Origin: CANHCC01 sp040381555
GTDB lineage: Bacteria > Bacteroidota > Bacteroidia > J057 > RFSG01
Direction: 5' to 3'
DNA: 16,784 nt
Assembly (NCBI GenBank): GCA_040381555.1
Contig: JBEIHC010000060.1
Location: 1 to 16,784, forward strand
The translations under genes were made by a program, and so were the position numbers. The first letter of the stretch is position 1. Each line of letters opens with the position of its first letter. Below, one piece after another: positions 8,959 to 16,467 of this stretch. The notes beneath the pieces were generated by a model. It searched no databases. It was not told where the DNA came from and saw only the letters and a program-made list of their open reading frames with translations.

Positions 8959-9702
8959 TTAGTATAATAAAAACCACAACCAGAAGTCTGTCGTGAGTAT
9001 CATTAAGGCAGAATAAACAAATGCGCGGGTACCTGCATCGCGTATTCCAATACTACCATAACCCGAGTAAAATCCACAATAACCGCTAATCATGCCCATA
9101 AATAGTCCAAAGCAGAGGGATTTAATTAATCCACCCACTAGGTCAATGGGGTTGAAGAAATCTTGAATTGAGGTCCAAAAAGTTTCTCCAGGAATGTCAA
9201 GAAAAAATTCAGAAACATACCAACAACCGATGATTCCGGTGGCATTTGAGAAAATTGAGAGCAAAGGCAGTGAGAGTGTCAAGGCTAATTGATGGGGCAT
9301 AAAGAAAATCCTCCAAGGGTCAATACCTAAAGTGGAAAGCGCATCTGCCTGTCCGGAATTGATTTTGGACGCCAAAGAAGAGGAAAAGGGAGCCACAATT
9401 CTACCTGCAATAACCATAGCTGTCATTACGGGAGCCATTTCCATGACAATAATCCTTGCCGACTGTCCTCCTAAAAGATTTAGGCTTACTAAGCCTCGGA
9501 ATTGATAAGCTGCCTGCCAGGCGATAATGGCTCCTGCAAATAGTCCGATTAGCATGACTAAAGGTACTGATCGATGGGCAATTAAGACCAATTCCTGCAA
9601 CAATCTTCCTCTATCCCTGCTCCGATTCAGCCAGTTGATTCTACTAAATCCTGAATATAGACAGAAAAAGAGTAAGCCAGCTTTGGAGGCAATTGGCAGC
9701 AT
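8959..9702 (-). CDS. mlaE: MlaE-family ABC transporter permease (lipid trafficking)
   Basis: The 247-aa protein is a multi-pass inner-membrane permease of the MlaE family. In Gram-negative bacteria these form, with an ATPase (MlaF) and an MCE protein (MlaD), a transporter that moves phospholipids between inner and outer membranes. The family signature is clear: EMAPVMTAMVIAGRI (88-102), then DALSTLGIDPWRIFFMP (120-136). Hydrophobic helices lie at about 46-66, 88-108, 137-165 and 190-245. It is slightly shorter than E. coli MlaE (260 aa) but looks complete. The ATG lies 1 bp after the obgE stop, so it is translationally coupled to obgE and is the last gene of the adk-obgE operon. No MlaF or MlaD gene is in the window; they may be elsewhere. 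The family is firm; the exact substrate is inferred. Confidence 0.9.
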   Translation of the reverse strand: MLPIASKAGLLFFCLYSGFSRINWLNRSRDRGRLLQELVLIAHRSVPLVMLIGLFAGAIIAWQAAYQFRGLVSLNLLGGQSARIIVMEMAPVMTAMVIAGRIVAPFSSSLASKINSGQADALSTLGIDPWRIFFMPHQLALTLSLPLLSIFSNATGIIGCWYVSEFFLDIPGETFWTSIQDFFNPIDLVGGLIKSLCFGLFMGMISGYCGFYSGYGSIGIRDAGTRAFVYSALMILTTDFWLWFLLY

Positions 9703-9703
9703 T

Positions 9704-10702
9704 TTATTTGTGATCTTTTTCCATGTTAAGCTTTGTCCAAAGCTGATCTTTCAAAGCTTGTAACCCTTCTCCACTTACGCCTGAAATTAACACATATTCT
9801 ATGCCTTTGAGTTGTTTTTTGATTTCCTTTCGGCGTGCAGTATCGGCCAAATCTGATTTTGATACCGCCACAATTCTAGCCTTGTGAATTAATTCTGGCT
9901 CATGTTGCTCCAATTCCCGTAACAGAATTCTGAGATTTCCAGAGATTGACTCCGCATCGGAGGGAATCAGAAACAGCAAAACTGCATTTCTTTCAATATG
10001 GCGAAGAAATTGGGTACCTAATCCTTTTCCTTCTGCTGCCCCTTCAATGATTCCGGGAATGTCTGCCATCACAAATGATTGAAAATCTCGATGCCTGACG
10101 ATACCTAAGTTAGGAACTAAGGTTGTAAAAGGATAGTCTGCAATTTCAGGTTTTGCTGCTGTCAATGCTGCCAACAGAGTAGATTTTCCTGCATTTGGAA
10201 ATCCGACTAATCCAACATCTGCGAGTAGCTTTAACTCGAGGATTACTGCTCTTTCTTCACATTCTTCGCCGGGTTGAGCAAAATCTGGCGCTTGTCGGGT
10301 TGCAGATTTAAAGGCGGTATTTCCCAACCCTCCTTTTCCTCCATGGAGCAATATAACTCTTTGCCCAGCTTCTGTGATTTCTGCTAAGTGTTCCCCAGTT
10401 TCTGCATCTTTGGCTAAAGTACCCAGAGGTACTTTTAGGGTTATATCGGTTCCGTCCTTTCCTTGTTTATTGTTTTTTCCTCCAGGTTCTCCTGCATCTG
10501 CATGAATGTGTTTGCGATATTTTAAATCCAGGAGTGTCCAATACTGAGGGTCTCCTTCTAAAATAATGTGCCCGCCTCTGCCACCGTTTCCGCCCCACGG
10601 ACCACCCATTTGAACGAATTTTTCCCGGCGCCAAGAAACGATGCCAGGTCCACCATGCCCACTACGGAAGTATATTTTTACATAATCAACAAAAGATTGC
10701 AT
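9704..10702 (-). CDS. obgE: GTPase ObgE/CgtA, ribosome assembly
   Basis: The 332-aa protein has the glycine-rich Obg fold at its N-terminus (1-160; GGPWGGNGGRGGH at 33-45, GGKGGLGN at 121-128) followed by a G domain. Nucleotide motifs are G1 GFPNAGKST (167-175), switch I DYPFTTLVPNLG (189-200), G3 DIPGIIEGA (214-222), G4 SKSD (281-284) in place of the usual NKxD, and G5 near ISGVSGEGL (306-314). It lacks the C-terminal OCT domain found in Bacillus Obg. The Ser at the first G4 position is unusual against the NKxD consensus; I recall TKSD-like variants in related Obg proteins, but have not checked this. Obg proteins bind the 50S subunit late in assembly and respond to GTP/GDP and (p)ppGpp. The gene starts 5 bp after adk and is followed by mlaE after 1 bp, indicating one transcript. 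Confidence 0.96.
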   Translation of the reverse strand: MQSFVDYVKIYFRSGHGGPGIVSWRREKFVQMGGPWGGNGGRGGHIILEGDPQYWTLLDLKYRKHIHADAGEPGGKNNKQGKDGTDITLKVPLGTLAKDAETGEHLAEITEAGQRVILLHGGKGGLGNTAFKSATRQAPDFAQPGEECEERAVILELKLLADVGLVGFPNAGKSTLLAALTAAKPEIADYPFTTLVPNLGIVRHRDFQSFVMADIPGIIEGAAEGKGLGTQFLRHIERNAVLLFLIPSDAESISGNLRILLRELEQHEPELIHKARIVAVSKSDLADTARRKEIKKQLKGIEYVLISGVSGEGLQALKDQLWTKLNMEKDHK

Positions 10703-10707
10703 GTAGC

Positions 10708-11286
10708 TTAATTACCCCCCTGTTCATTCAATACGGAACAAATCCGACTGAAAATATCCTCAACACTTCCTACTCCTTCTATGCTATTGAGTTTTTCTTT
10801 TGACTCATAGTATCCAGCGACAGGAGTAGTCTTTTCGATGTATTCTTTAATTCTCTTATTGATCGTTTCTTCATTGTCGTCTGTCCGACCTGTTTCCTGT
10901 CCTCTGATTATCAGTCTTTTACGAAGTTCGCCTTCAGGAACAATTAGACTAATCATGCAGGAAATGCTGGTACCCTTATCGGCCAGCATAGTATCCAAGG
11001 CCTCTGCTTGAGCGATGGTACGGGGAAATCCATCAAATATAAATCCCTTGGCATCAGGGGCGGCTTCGATGCGTGAGGCAATCATCCCCACTACTACCGC
11101 ATCTGGTACCAATATGCCTTGATCCATTAAGCGTTTCGCTTCTAATCCCAGTTTGGAACCAGCAGCTATTTCGGATCGAAGTAGGTCTCCAGTGGAGAGA
11201 TGTACCAATCCGTATTTGTCGATAATCATCCCGGATTGAGTCCCTTTTCCGGCACCCGGAGGCCCAAATAATACTAGATTTAACAT
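10708..11286 (-). CDS. adk: Adenylate kinase
   Basis: The 192-aa enzyme catalyses AMP + ATP = 2 ADP in the cytoplasm. It has the P-loop GPPGAGKGT (8-16), the AMP-site segment HLSTGDLLRSEI (29-40), FDGFPRT (84-90) and the LID arginines in RLIIRGQETGRTDDN (124-138). The LID is the short form with no zinc-binding cysteines, so this is the short adenylate kinase type. The ATG at 11286 puts the P-loop at the usual distance from the N-terminus. It is the first gene of the adk-obgE-mlaE operon. A TAAATTTG box lies 42 bp upstream. The 275 bp between adk and the divergent gene at 11562 otherwise shows no coding frame I can support. Confidence 0.97.
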   Translation of the reverse strand: MLNLVLFGPPGAGKGTQSGMIIDKYGLVHLSTGDLLRSEIAAGSKLGLEAKRLMDQGILVPDAVVVGMIASRIEAAPDAKGFIFDGFPRTIAQAEALDTMLADKGTSISCMISLIVPEGELRKRLIIRGQETGRTDDNEETINKRIKEYIEKTTPVAGYYESKEKLNSIEGVGSVEDIFSRICSVLNEQGGN

Positions 11287-11328
11287 AAATTCTGATATTT
11301 ATCGGAATTCATTCGAATCCCGAGGCCT

Positions 11329-11336
11329 CAAATTTA
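11329..11336 (-). promoter_or_regulatory. Possible -7 box for the adk operon
   Basis: The minus strand reads TAAATTTG here, a full match to TAnnTTTG, 42 bp before the adk ATG. No good TTTG is found 19-21 bp further upstream, so the -33 element is weak or absent and the call is tentative. Confidence 0.4.
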
Positions 11337-11561
11337 CGACTATCCCTAATTACTTAAGCCATATTTCCTCAGCTTCTTGGCAGATGGTTCATTTGAGCGG
11401 CTGATATTGGGTAGGTTTCTATGGGTATTTCCAGCAGGTTAGGAGATTTTTAAGAATAATTTTATTTTTAGTAGCCCTACTTCCGACTCATATTCTCGAT
11501 TTATTGGAATTTTTCTAACCCTAGCACTTGTTGAATCTTGAAAATTTGTTTCTTTGGCGAT

Positions 11562-11858
11562 ATGGAATTATACATGGTTCGGTTTGTATTACCGGAAATT
11601 CTAGGAAGCGATATTGCCTCTAAAATTCCGGAACATAGAGATAGAGTGAATACCTTAATATCAGAGGGAAAAATCTTATCTTACGCAGTAGCAAAGGACA
11701 GAAGTCAGGGTTGGATAACATTGGTAGCGGAAACACCCTCTGAATTGTCCTCTCTATTGAAATCGCTGCCCTTAGCTCCTTTCCTAACTTTTGAAAAACA
11801 CGCATTGATGGTTTTTGATGCTCGTAATTTGCGTTTTCCAGAGTTTACCATGAATTGA
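11562..11858 (+). CDS. Small protein of the muconolactone-isomerase-like family
   Basis: This 98-aa protein resembles the muconolactone delta-isomerase-like ferredoxin-fold (dimeric alpha/beta barrel) family. It has a first strand MELYMVRFVL, the helix PEHRDRVNTLISEGKI (23-38), SYAVAKDRSQGWITLVAE (40-57), and ELSSLLKSLPLAPFLTF (61-77). The E..R...L...G.I.SY...DRS..W pattern followed by LPL..F is the family hallmark. I chose the ATG at 11562: a TTG at 11538 would add eight residues outside the fold, while an ATG at 11574 would cut into the first strand. A TTTCTTTG sequence (11549-11556), close to the -7 consensus, lies only 5 nt before the chosen ATG. It is the only plus-strand gene, divergent from adk and convergent with nuoH (63 bp gap). 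There are no aromatic-degradation genes nearby, so true isomerase activity is not implied; function unknown. Confidence 0.75.
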   Translation: MELYMVRFVLPEILGSDIASKIPEHRDRVNTLISEGKILSYAVAKDRSQGWITLVAETPSELSSLLKSLPLAPFLTFEKHALMVFDARNLRFPEFTMN

Positions 11859-11921
11859 GAGGGTAAACTTATCCGTAAAGTTTGATCTAATATTGGGCCA
11901 ATCTGGAAGTTAAAAAAAATC

Positions 11922-12992
11922 TTAAGTATAAATTCTTATTAATTGCCAGACGGCAGATATTCCAATTAAAACCAAACTGCAGGGTACAAGATATTTCCAG
12001 CAGATGACTAGTAATTGGTCGGGACGAACTCGAGGTAGGGTCCATCTGAGCCACATCATAACAACGACCAGAAAGAGGCTTTTAGAGAGTAACCAGAAAA
12101 TGCTCCAAAGCCATCCACTTATTGAGCCTGAATCTCCTTGAGTCCATTGATGTAGATTTACTCCAAGTATGTTAGGAATAGGACTATTGCCTGCACCCCA
12201 GAATACGATGACAGCTAAAAGAGAAAGCAAAAGCATATTGGCATATTCGGCCAGCATAAAGAGGGCAAATCGAAATCCAGAATATTCTGTGTGAAAACCT
12301 GCGATTAATTCAGATTCCGCTTCAGCAAGGTCAAAAGGAGCCCGATTGGTTTCTGCCAAGATGGTCGTAAAGTAAATAAGGAATGCTAAAAACAGATGAG
12401 GGTATTTGAAGGCATTCCATTCCAGTAATCCCAAAGGTCCTGATTGTGCCCCACCAATGACTTGTAAATCCAAAGACCCTGTCATAACTACGGCTGCCAG
12501 TAAGGCTAAGGCTGCAGGTATTTCATAGGAGATGATTTGAGAAACAGCTCGTACTGCACCCATTAAAGCATATTTATTATTGGAGCCCCAACCTGCCATC
12601 AAAATACCCACTAATTCAATGGATATAATTGCGACAATAAATAAGAGTCCGGCATTCAAAGGAGCTGTAACAAGTTCTGGAGCAAAAGGAATGGCACTAA
12701 ACCCTGCGAAAACAGAAAGGAATACAATCAAGGGCGCAAGTGCAAATAGGATTTTATCTGCTGCGGTTGGAACGATATGCTCTTTAAGCAATAATTTAAT
12801 TATGTCTGCAGCGGTCTGAAATAGCCCCTTAGGACCGGTTTCCATGGGGCCTAAACGATCTTGGATAAAAGCAGAAACTTTTCTTTCGGCATAGACTGCT
12901 GCTAGTGCGTATAGAGCAATTCCCCCAAATATTCCTGCCCCGGCTAAGATGCCTATGAGATTTAATCCTGTTATCGATCCGTAACTTTCCAT
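11922..12992 (-). CDS. nuoH: NADH-quinone oxidoreductase subunit H
   Basis: The 356-aa, roughly eight-helix membrane subunit of complex I forms the quinone-binding chamber with NuoB/NuoD and starts the proton path. Family signatures are all present: ERKVSAFIQDRLGP (36-49), GPKGLFQTAADIIKLLLKE (53-71), GWGSNNKYALMGAVRAVSQ (134-152), ISYEIPA (154-160) and AETNRAPFDLAEAESELIAG (213-232) followed by FHTEYSGFRFALFMLAEYAN (233-252). The conserved acidic residues of the quinone cavity loop are kept. It starts 6 bp after the nuoJ stop, with AGGAAA filling the gap as a likely ribosome-binding site. It is the last gene of the nuoI-nuoJ-nuoH block, whereas in the common order nuoH precedes nuoI. The 63 bp after its stop contain only a weak inverted repeat (AAACTT 11865-11870 / AAGTTT 11878-11883). 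Confidence 0.96.
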   Translation of the reverse strand: MESYGSITGLNLIGILAGAGIFGGIALYALAAVYAERKVSAFIQDRLGPMETGPKGLFQTAADIIKLLLKEHIVPTAADKILFALAPLIVFLSVFAGFSAIPFAPELVTAPLNAGLLFIVAIISIELVGILMAGWGSNNKYALMGAVRAVSQIISYEIPAALALLAAVVMTGSLDLQVIGGAQSGPLGLLEWNAFKYPHLFLAFLIYFTTILAETNRAPFDLAEAESELIAGFHTEYSGFRFALFMLAEYANMLLLSLLAVIVFWGAGNSPIPNILGVNLHQWTQGDSGSISGWLWSIFWLLSKSLFLVVVMMWLRWTLPRVRPDQLLVICWKYLVPCSLVLIGISAVWQLIRIYT

Positions 12993-12998
12993 TTTCCT

Positions 12999-13553
12999 TT
13001 AGGTGTTGGATTGAGGGGATTCTGATTGGAGGAGGTCTCTGGGTTGAGCAGGTTTTCTTCTAGCGAGCCAAGCAGAGCCTACCAGAGTAGTAAGGAGTAA
13101 AAAAGATACAAACTCGAAAGGAAGCAGGTAGTGTGTTAATAGTTGAACTCCAATGCTGGCAGTACTTCCGTTGGTATGGATAGGAGCGTTTTCAGGGAAA
13201 CTTTGTTCATATTCCCCGGGTATTAGAATGGCCAGCATTAAACCCGCCAAAAGAATACCAATAGCTAAACTCAAACCACTGTTGATTCTTCCAGGGGCAA
13301 TTACCTCTCCAGAATTTTTCCGAGAGAGCATTACTCCAAAAAGAATAAGGATTAAAATCCCCCCAACATAAACGATTAACTGAACGATGCCAAGGAAATC
13401 TGCTCCGCTCAGAACAAAAATGCCGGCAATTGAAAACAAGGTGAGAAAAAGCCCGCCAGCAGCATGGATTAAGTTCCCACTGTAGGCAACCAGACCCGCT
13501 CCTGCAAGTATTCCCAAGCCAAATATCCAGAATATGATTTCCAAAATGTTCAT
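12999..13553 (-). CDS. nuoJ: NADH-quinone oxidoreductase subunit J
   Basis: The 184-aa protein is a five-helix membrane subunit of complex I. It shows the typical N-terminal helix pair (FWIFGLGILAGAGLVAYSGN, 8-27), then AAGGLFLTLFSIAGIFVLSG, and the conserved DFLGIVQLIVYVGGILILIL region (52-71), which contains the pi-bulge helix TM3 of NuoJ. Helices at about 91-111 and 143-164 complete the fold, followed by a short polar tail. The start overlaps the nuoI stop by 4 bp (ATGA), so the two are translationally coupled. NuoJ sits in the membrane arm near NuoA and NuoK; nuoK, which normally follows nuoJ, is not here, and nuoH follows instead. Confidence 0.92.
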   Translation of the reverse strand: MNILEIIFWIFGLGILAGAGLVAYSGNLIHAAGGLFLTLFSIAGIFVLSGADFLGIVQLIVYVGGILILILFGVMLSRKNSGEVIAPGRINSGLSLAIGILLAGLMLAILIPGEYEQSFPENAPIHTNGSTASIGVQLLTHYLLPFEFVSFLLLTTLVGSAWLARRKPAQPRDLLQSESPQSNT

Positions 13554-14152
13554 GCTATTGGATTAGGAGTAGGATTTGCTTTAGCAGCTTTGCGCGCTGC
13601 CTCCAGCTGTTCCCACTCTTTTTGTTTTACTATGGTTTGCTCTGGATTCAGATTTCCATAATGATAAATGAAAGCATCTCGATCAGTTTCACTGAAATCA
13701 TATACCTTCGTCATGGTTAGGCATTCTGTTGGGCAGACCGTAGTACATAAGCCACAGTAACAGCATTTAGCCATATCGATATCAAAGGTCGGGAGGTATA
13801 ATTTCTTTTTAGAACCATCAGAGGTAAGTCCAAGGTCATCACTTGTTTTTACCCCCTCTATGGTGATACAATCTACCGGGCAAATCCGGGCACATTGGTC
13901 ACATACAATACAATCTTCCGTTTCCATGTGCAAGCGGTACCGCCCTTGGTCTGGAACTGGAAATTGCTCAGTTGGGTATTGAATGGTTACACTTCCGCCG
14001 GCCTGATGAAAATAATTTTCTGAGGCAATACCTAATGGCTTGTGTCGCTTAAAACCTTTTCGAAAATGTTGCCAAGTTAACCGCAATCCTCCCTGTAATG
14101 AATGAATCACTAGGGAAATGTTTTGTAACCAAGAATTTCTTGCTTTGAGCAT
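13550..14152 (-). CDS. nuoI: NADH-quinone oxidoreductase subunit I (two 4Fe-4S clusters)
   Basis: The 200-aa protein carries two ferredoxin motifs: CIVCDQCARICP (Cys81, 84, 87, 91) and CCYCGLCTTVCP (Cys130, 133, 136, 140). These bind the N6a and N6b clusters that pass electrons from NuoG towards cluster N2 in NuoB. The N-terminal stretch HSLQGGLRLTWQHF (17-30) corresponds to the amphipathic membrane-contact helix, and KKLYLPTFDIDMAKC leads into the second cluster as expected. The C-terminal tail (about 165-200) is charged and Ala/Pro-rich. It is the first gene of a nuoI-nuoJ-nuoH unit. The 73 bp before it hold TTACTTTG (14191-14184, minus), one base off the TAnnTTTG box, but no good -33 element; the promoter is therefore uncertain. 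Confidence 0.95.
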   Translation of the reverse strand: MLKARNSWLQNISLVIHSLQGGLRLTWQHFRKGFKRHKPLGIASENYFHQAGGSVTIQYPTEQFPVPDQGRYRLHMETEDCIVCDQCARICPVDCITIEGVKTSDDLGLTSDGSKKKLYLPTFDIDMAKCCYCGLCTTVCPTECLTMTKVYDFSETDRDAFIYHYGNLNPEQTIVKQKEWEQLEAARKAAKANPTPNPIA

Positions 14153-14225
14153 GTCACCTCAAAATTAATCTTAATCTAAAGGACAAAGTAATTTTTCTGT
14201 TGGCAATAATGAATATGACTTACAA

Positions 14226-16220
14226 TTATTGGATACCTTTCGTTCGTTCTGGATGAAAGAGTGTTTCCATTTCTGCATTTTCTTCTAATTCTTTTCTGGT
14301 TTCTTCTTGCAAGGGAATACCCATTTTTTCTGCTAAGAGGGCACATTCCAAGGAAAGTGAAAATCTCTTGAGTTCAGAAAATCGCATTGCCAAAGCATAC
14401 CAAGCATTGGCAAAATCCTTTTGGTTGGCAGAGACAAAATAAGGGGATATTTCCCTTACTCGTTTAAGCTTTTGATAGGCCAATAGAGGATTACCCTGCA
14501 CAAAATCAAGATTGGCAGTCAAATATAAAGTACTAACACATAAACTATCCTGATCCAGTATCTCCGAATAGGGAGGTTCCTGCCAAGCGGTTCTTTCTCG
14601 ATTCTGAAATAAATGAAAATTCTTTTCAAAAATTAACTCACTGAGCGCTTTTAACCGGGTTTCCGAAAACAGGGGCTCAGTCATTACCGGATAGAGTATT
14701 TGCCAAGCTTGTCGAATTTCTTCCGATTCAAATTGATTGTTATTGGAGAGCAAGGTAGAAATATAGCCCGCAGGAATGGCTCTTCTAAAATGTCCAACTC
14801 TCCAAGGATATGGACTCTCCGATTTAAACAGATTCCGATAAAAAGTTAAAAACTGCGAGTCTCTCGCCACTACGGGAAGTCGTGAGAGTATCGGGTCTCC
14901 CAAACCGTAATAGTCAATCACATATACCTTTGGCCCTGCATAGTATCCCAACATTCCAACTGCGCCATTGATATTTATTTTTTGTCGTACTTCTTTGGAT
15001 AATTTTCCTCTATCGGCATCAATATGCTTTACCTGTCGGTTATTTCTACTTCGGGTTAGTAATCCAGTACCATCATAATAAAAACCTCTTTCATCTACAA
15101 TTCCGGAGGCATCCATTAAACTCGGGAGGGTATCTTTCTGCCGGTAAGATTTTCCAGAAAGAACCGGTGAGAACGGGGAAAACATGCCGACACCGGCAAT
15201 AAGGGTTATGAGGGTAATTCGAAGAGTCAGATTTCTCTGCAAAGGGATAGCGTTCAACCCCAACACTAATACAAACAATGGAATGGCAAAAAAGCGACCA
15301 CTCATAAAATCTCCCCCAATTTGAAGGATATATAGCAAGTAAAGTATTGTAGAGCCTGCTATCACCATCCATCTTTTGCGTCCGCTCCTGAAAAAGATAA
15401 TAAGCAAAATAGCAATAGTAATAAGCGTAATAGGATCTGTTTGAAAACTATTGAGGTAATATAAAATTCCTTGCCCAATAATTTCTGCTTCTGGGATGCC
15501 GGTTTGTAATTTAGCATAAGCTGTGTTGGGTACCGGAAAACCGAAATAAAATATGGAAAATGTGATCCAACCCAACCATGGTAGCAAACCACTTCCCAAG
15601 GCAAATAGCCCTATCCATTTTCGATATCGAAGAGCAGTATACAATAGGGCAGGAATAAATATCAAACCTAAGTCTTGACGAGTAATCAGAATCAGAGAGC
15701 AAACAAATGATTGAATCAATAGCCCTCTGAAAGTAAAATGAGGGTTTTTGTACTCCAGCACAAATAACACACTCAAGAAATATACTAATGGATTTTCTAA
15801 TCCGGAGGTAGCAAAATCAGTAAAAGCTTTGGAGCAGCAAAGGATTAATAAGGCCAAGATTGTTTGAAATCCTCCCAGGCGAATTTTTGCTGCCATTATC
15901 AGCACAGCAGAAAAAGACAATACAATTGAAACAAATAAAGTAGTGTAGAAAGGTTCCCTGGTGAAATAGTAAAAAGGACTTAGGACAAATAACCATAGGG
16001 GGTGGGTAAATGCCTGAACCCGGTATGGTGGATTCCAGGTAAGTCCCAGACCATTGACGAAATTATCTAAAGTTCTCAGCGTAATAAATGCGTCATCACT
16101 TATCCACGCTGTGCGAATTAGAATAGTCAGAAATAATGCCAGCACACCAACGACAATCAGTCGAGAGTATATCTTACTGTCTGCAATTTGGTTTCTGGAC
16201 TTAGATAATTTTCCGTTCAT
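14226..16220 (-). CDS. AftB/ZomB-like GT-C membrane glycosyltransferase candidate
   Basis: This is a 664-aa multi-pass membrane protein. After the first membrane helix comes WISDDAFITLRTLDNFVNGL (39-58) and GLTWN; the acidic pair DD in the first periplasmic loop is the usual GT-C catalytic position. Further landmarks are VQAFTHPLW (68-76), FPVPNTAYAKLQTG (228-241), GGDFMSGRFF (302-311), DYYGLGDPILSRLP (436-449) and WRVGHFRRAIPAGY (473-486). These recall proteins annotated as AftB-type arabinosyltransferases or ZomB. By that resemblance it would transfer a sugar from a polyprenyl-phosphate donor at the outer face of the inner membrane; donor and acceptor are unknown. The last ~200 residues are soluble and partly TPR-like. 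The frame extends 12 codons further up to an ATG at 16256, but a TATCTTTG promoter box lies between the two ATGs, so I prefer the start at 16220. No other polysaccharide genes are nearby. Confidence 0.75.
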   Translation of the reverse strand: MNGKLSKSRNQIADSKIYSRLIVVGVLALFLTILIRTAWISDDAFITLRTLDNFVNGLGLTWNPPYRVQAFTHPLWLFVLSPFYYFTREPFYTTLFVSIVLSFSAVLIMAAKIRLGGFQTILALLILCCSKAFTDFATSGLENPLVYFLSVLFVLEYKNPHFTFRGLLIQSFVCSLILITRQDLGLIFIPALLYTALRYRKWIGLFALGSGLLPWLGWITFSIFYFGFPVPNTAYAKLQTGIPEAEIIGQGILYYLNSFQTDPITLITIAILLIIFFRSGRKRWMVIAGSTILYLLYILQIGGDFMSGRFFAIPLFVLVLGLNAIPLQRNLTLRITLITLIAGVGMFSPFSPVLSGKSYRQKDTLPSLMDASGIVDERGFYYDGTGLLTRSRNNRQVKHIDADRGKLSKEVRQKININGAVGMLGYYAGPKVYVIDYYGLGDPILSRLPVVARDSQFLTFYRNLFKSESPYPWRVGHFRRAIPAGYISTLLSNNNQFESEEIRQAWQILYPVMTEPLFSETRLKALSELIFEKNFHLFQNRERTAWQEPPYSEILDQDSLCVSTLYLTANLDFVQGNPLLAYQKLKRVREISPYFVSANQKDFANAWYALAMRFSELKRFSLSLECALLAEKMGIPLQEETRKELEENAEMETLFHPERTKGIQ

Positions 16221-16230
16221 TTTTCTGTTA

Positions 16231-16238
16231 CAAAGATA
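16231..16238 (-). promoter_or_regulatory. -7 promoter box that decides the glycosyltransferase start
   Basis: The minus strand reads TATCTTTG, a perfect TAnnTTTG, ending 10 nt before the ATG at 16220. With initiation expected about 4-6 nt after the box, the leader would be only a few nucleotides long, and the upstream ATG at 16256 would not be on the transcript. The -33 side is weak: a TTG sits only 15 bp upstream instead of about 19. Confidence 0.5.
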
Positions 16239-16467
16239 GGATGTACAGGAATTCAATTTCCTATTCCGATCAGTGAATCAAGAAAATACCAGATTAACCC
16301 ATTTTCATAGACTTGGGTTTTGCTAAAATTACTTTGCTATTCTTTTGATAGGAGATGATTTAGTAAATATAAATATGATGTATTGATTAGGACTATTTAC
16401 TCTTCTAAACAAACTCCCTTTGTTGGTAATCGAAGAATTAGATGATCTTAAATTTGGAATGGTAAAG
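16239..16467 (+). other. Intergenic region with no gene recognised
   Basis: Together with the tandem array, this stretch leaves more than 500 bp without a supportable gene. It is AT-rich, with stops in all frames at short spacing. On the plus strand TAAATTTG (16449-16456) matches a -7 box just before the tandem array; the nearest upstream TTG is 23 bp away (16423-16425), somewhat too far. I see no RNA gene or clear hairpin here. Confidence 0.5.
16449..16456 (+). promoter_or_regulatory. Possible -7 box pointing into the tandem array
   Basis: TAAATTTG matches TAnnTTTG on the plus strand and ends 11 bp before the first repeat unit. With no well-spaced -33 element it could be chance in AT-rich DNA. 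If real, it would transcribe the array rightward. Confidence 0.2.

Noticed and set aside
11538..11561. TTG start adding eight residues to the small plus-strand gene
   Set aside because: The added residues lie before the first strand of the fold and the codon is a rarer start; the ATG at 11562 fits the family length.
11620..11805. 61-codon minus-strand frame opposite the small plus-strand gene
   Set aside because: The plus-strand frame carries the recognisable family pattern; this one is a shadow.
11865..11883. Terminator between the convergent small gene and nuoH
   Set aside because: Only a 6-bp AT-rich stem with no adjoining T-run; too weak to call.
15091..15702. Three minus-strand frames inside the glycosyltransferase gene
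   Set aside because: They lie in other frames within a longer gene with clear family motifs and resemble no family; no sign of a frameshift in the main frame.
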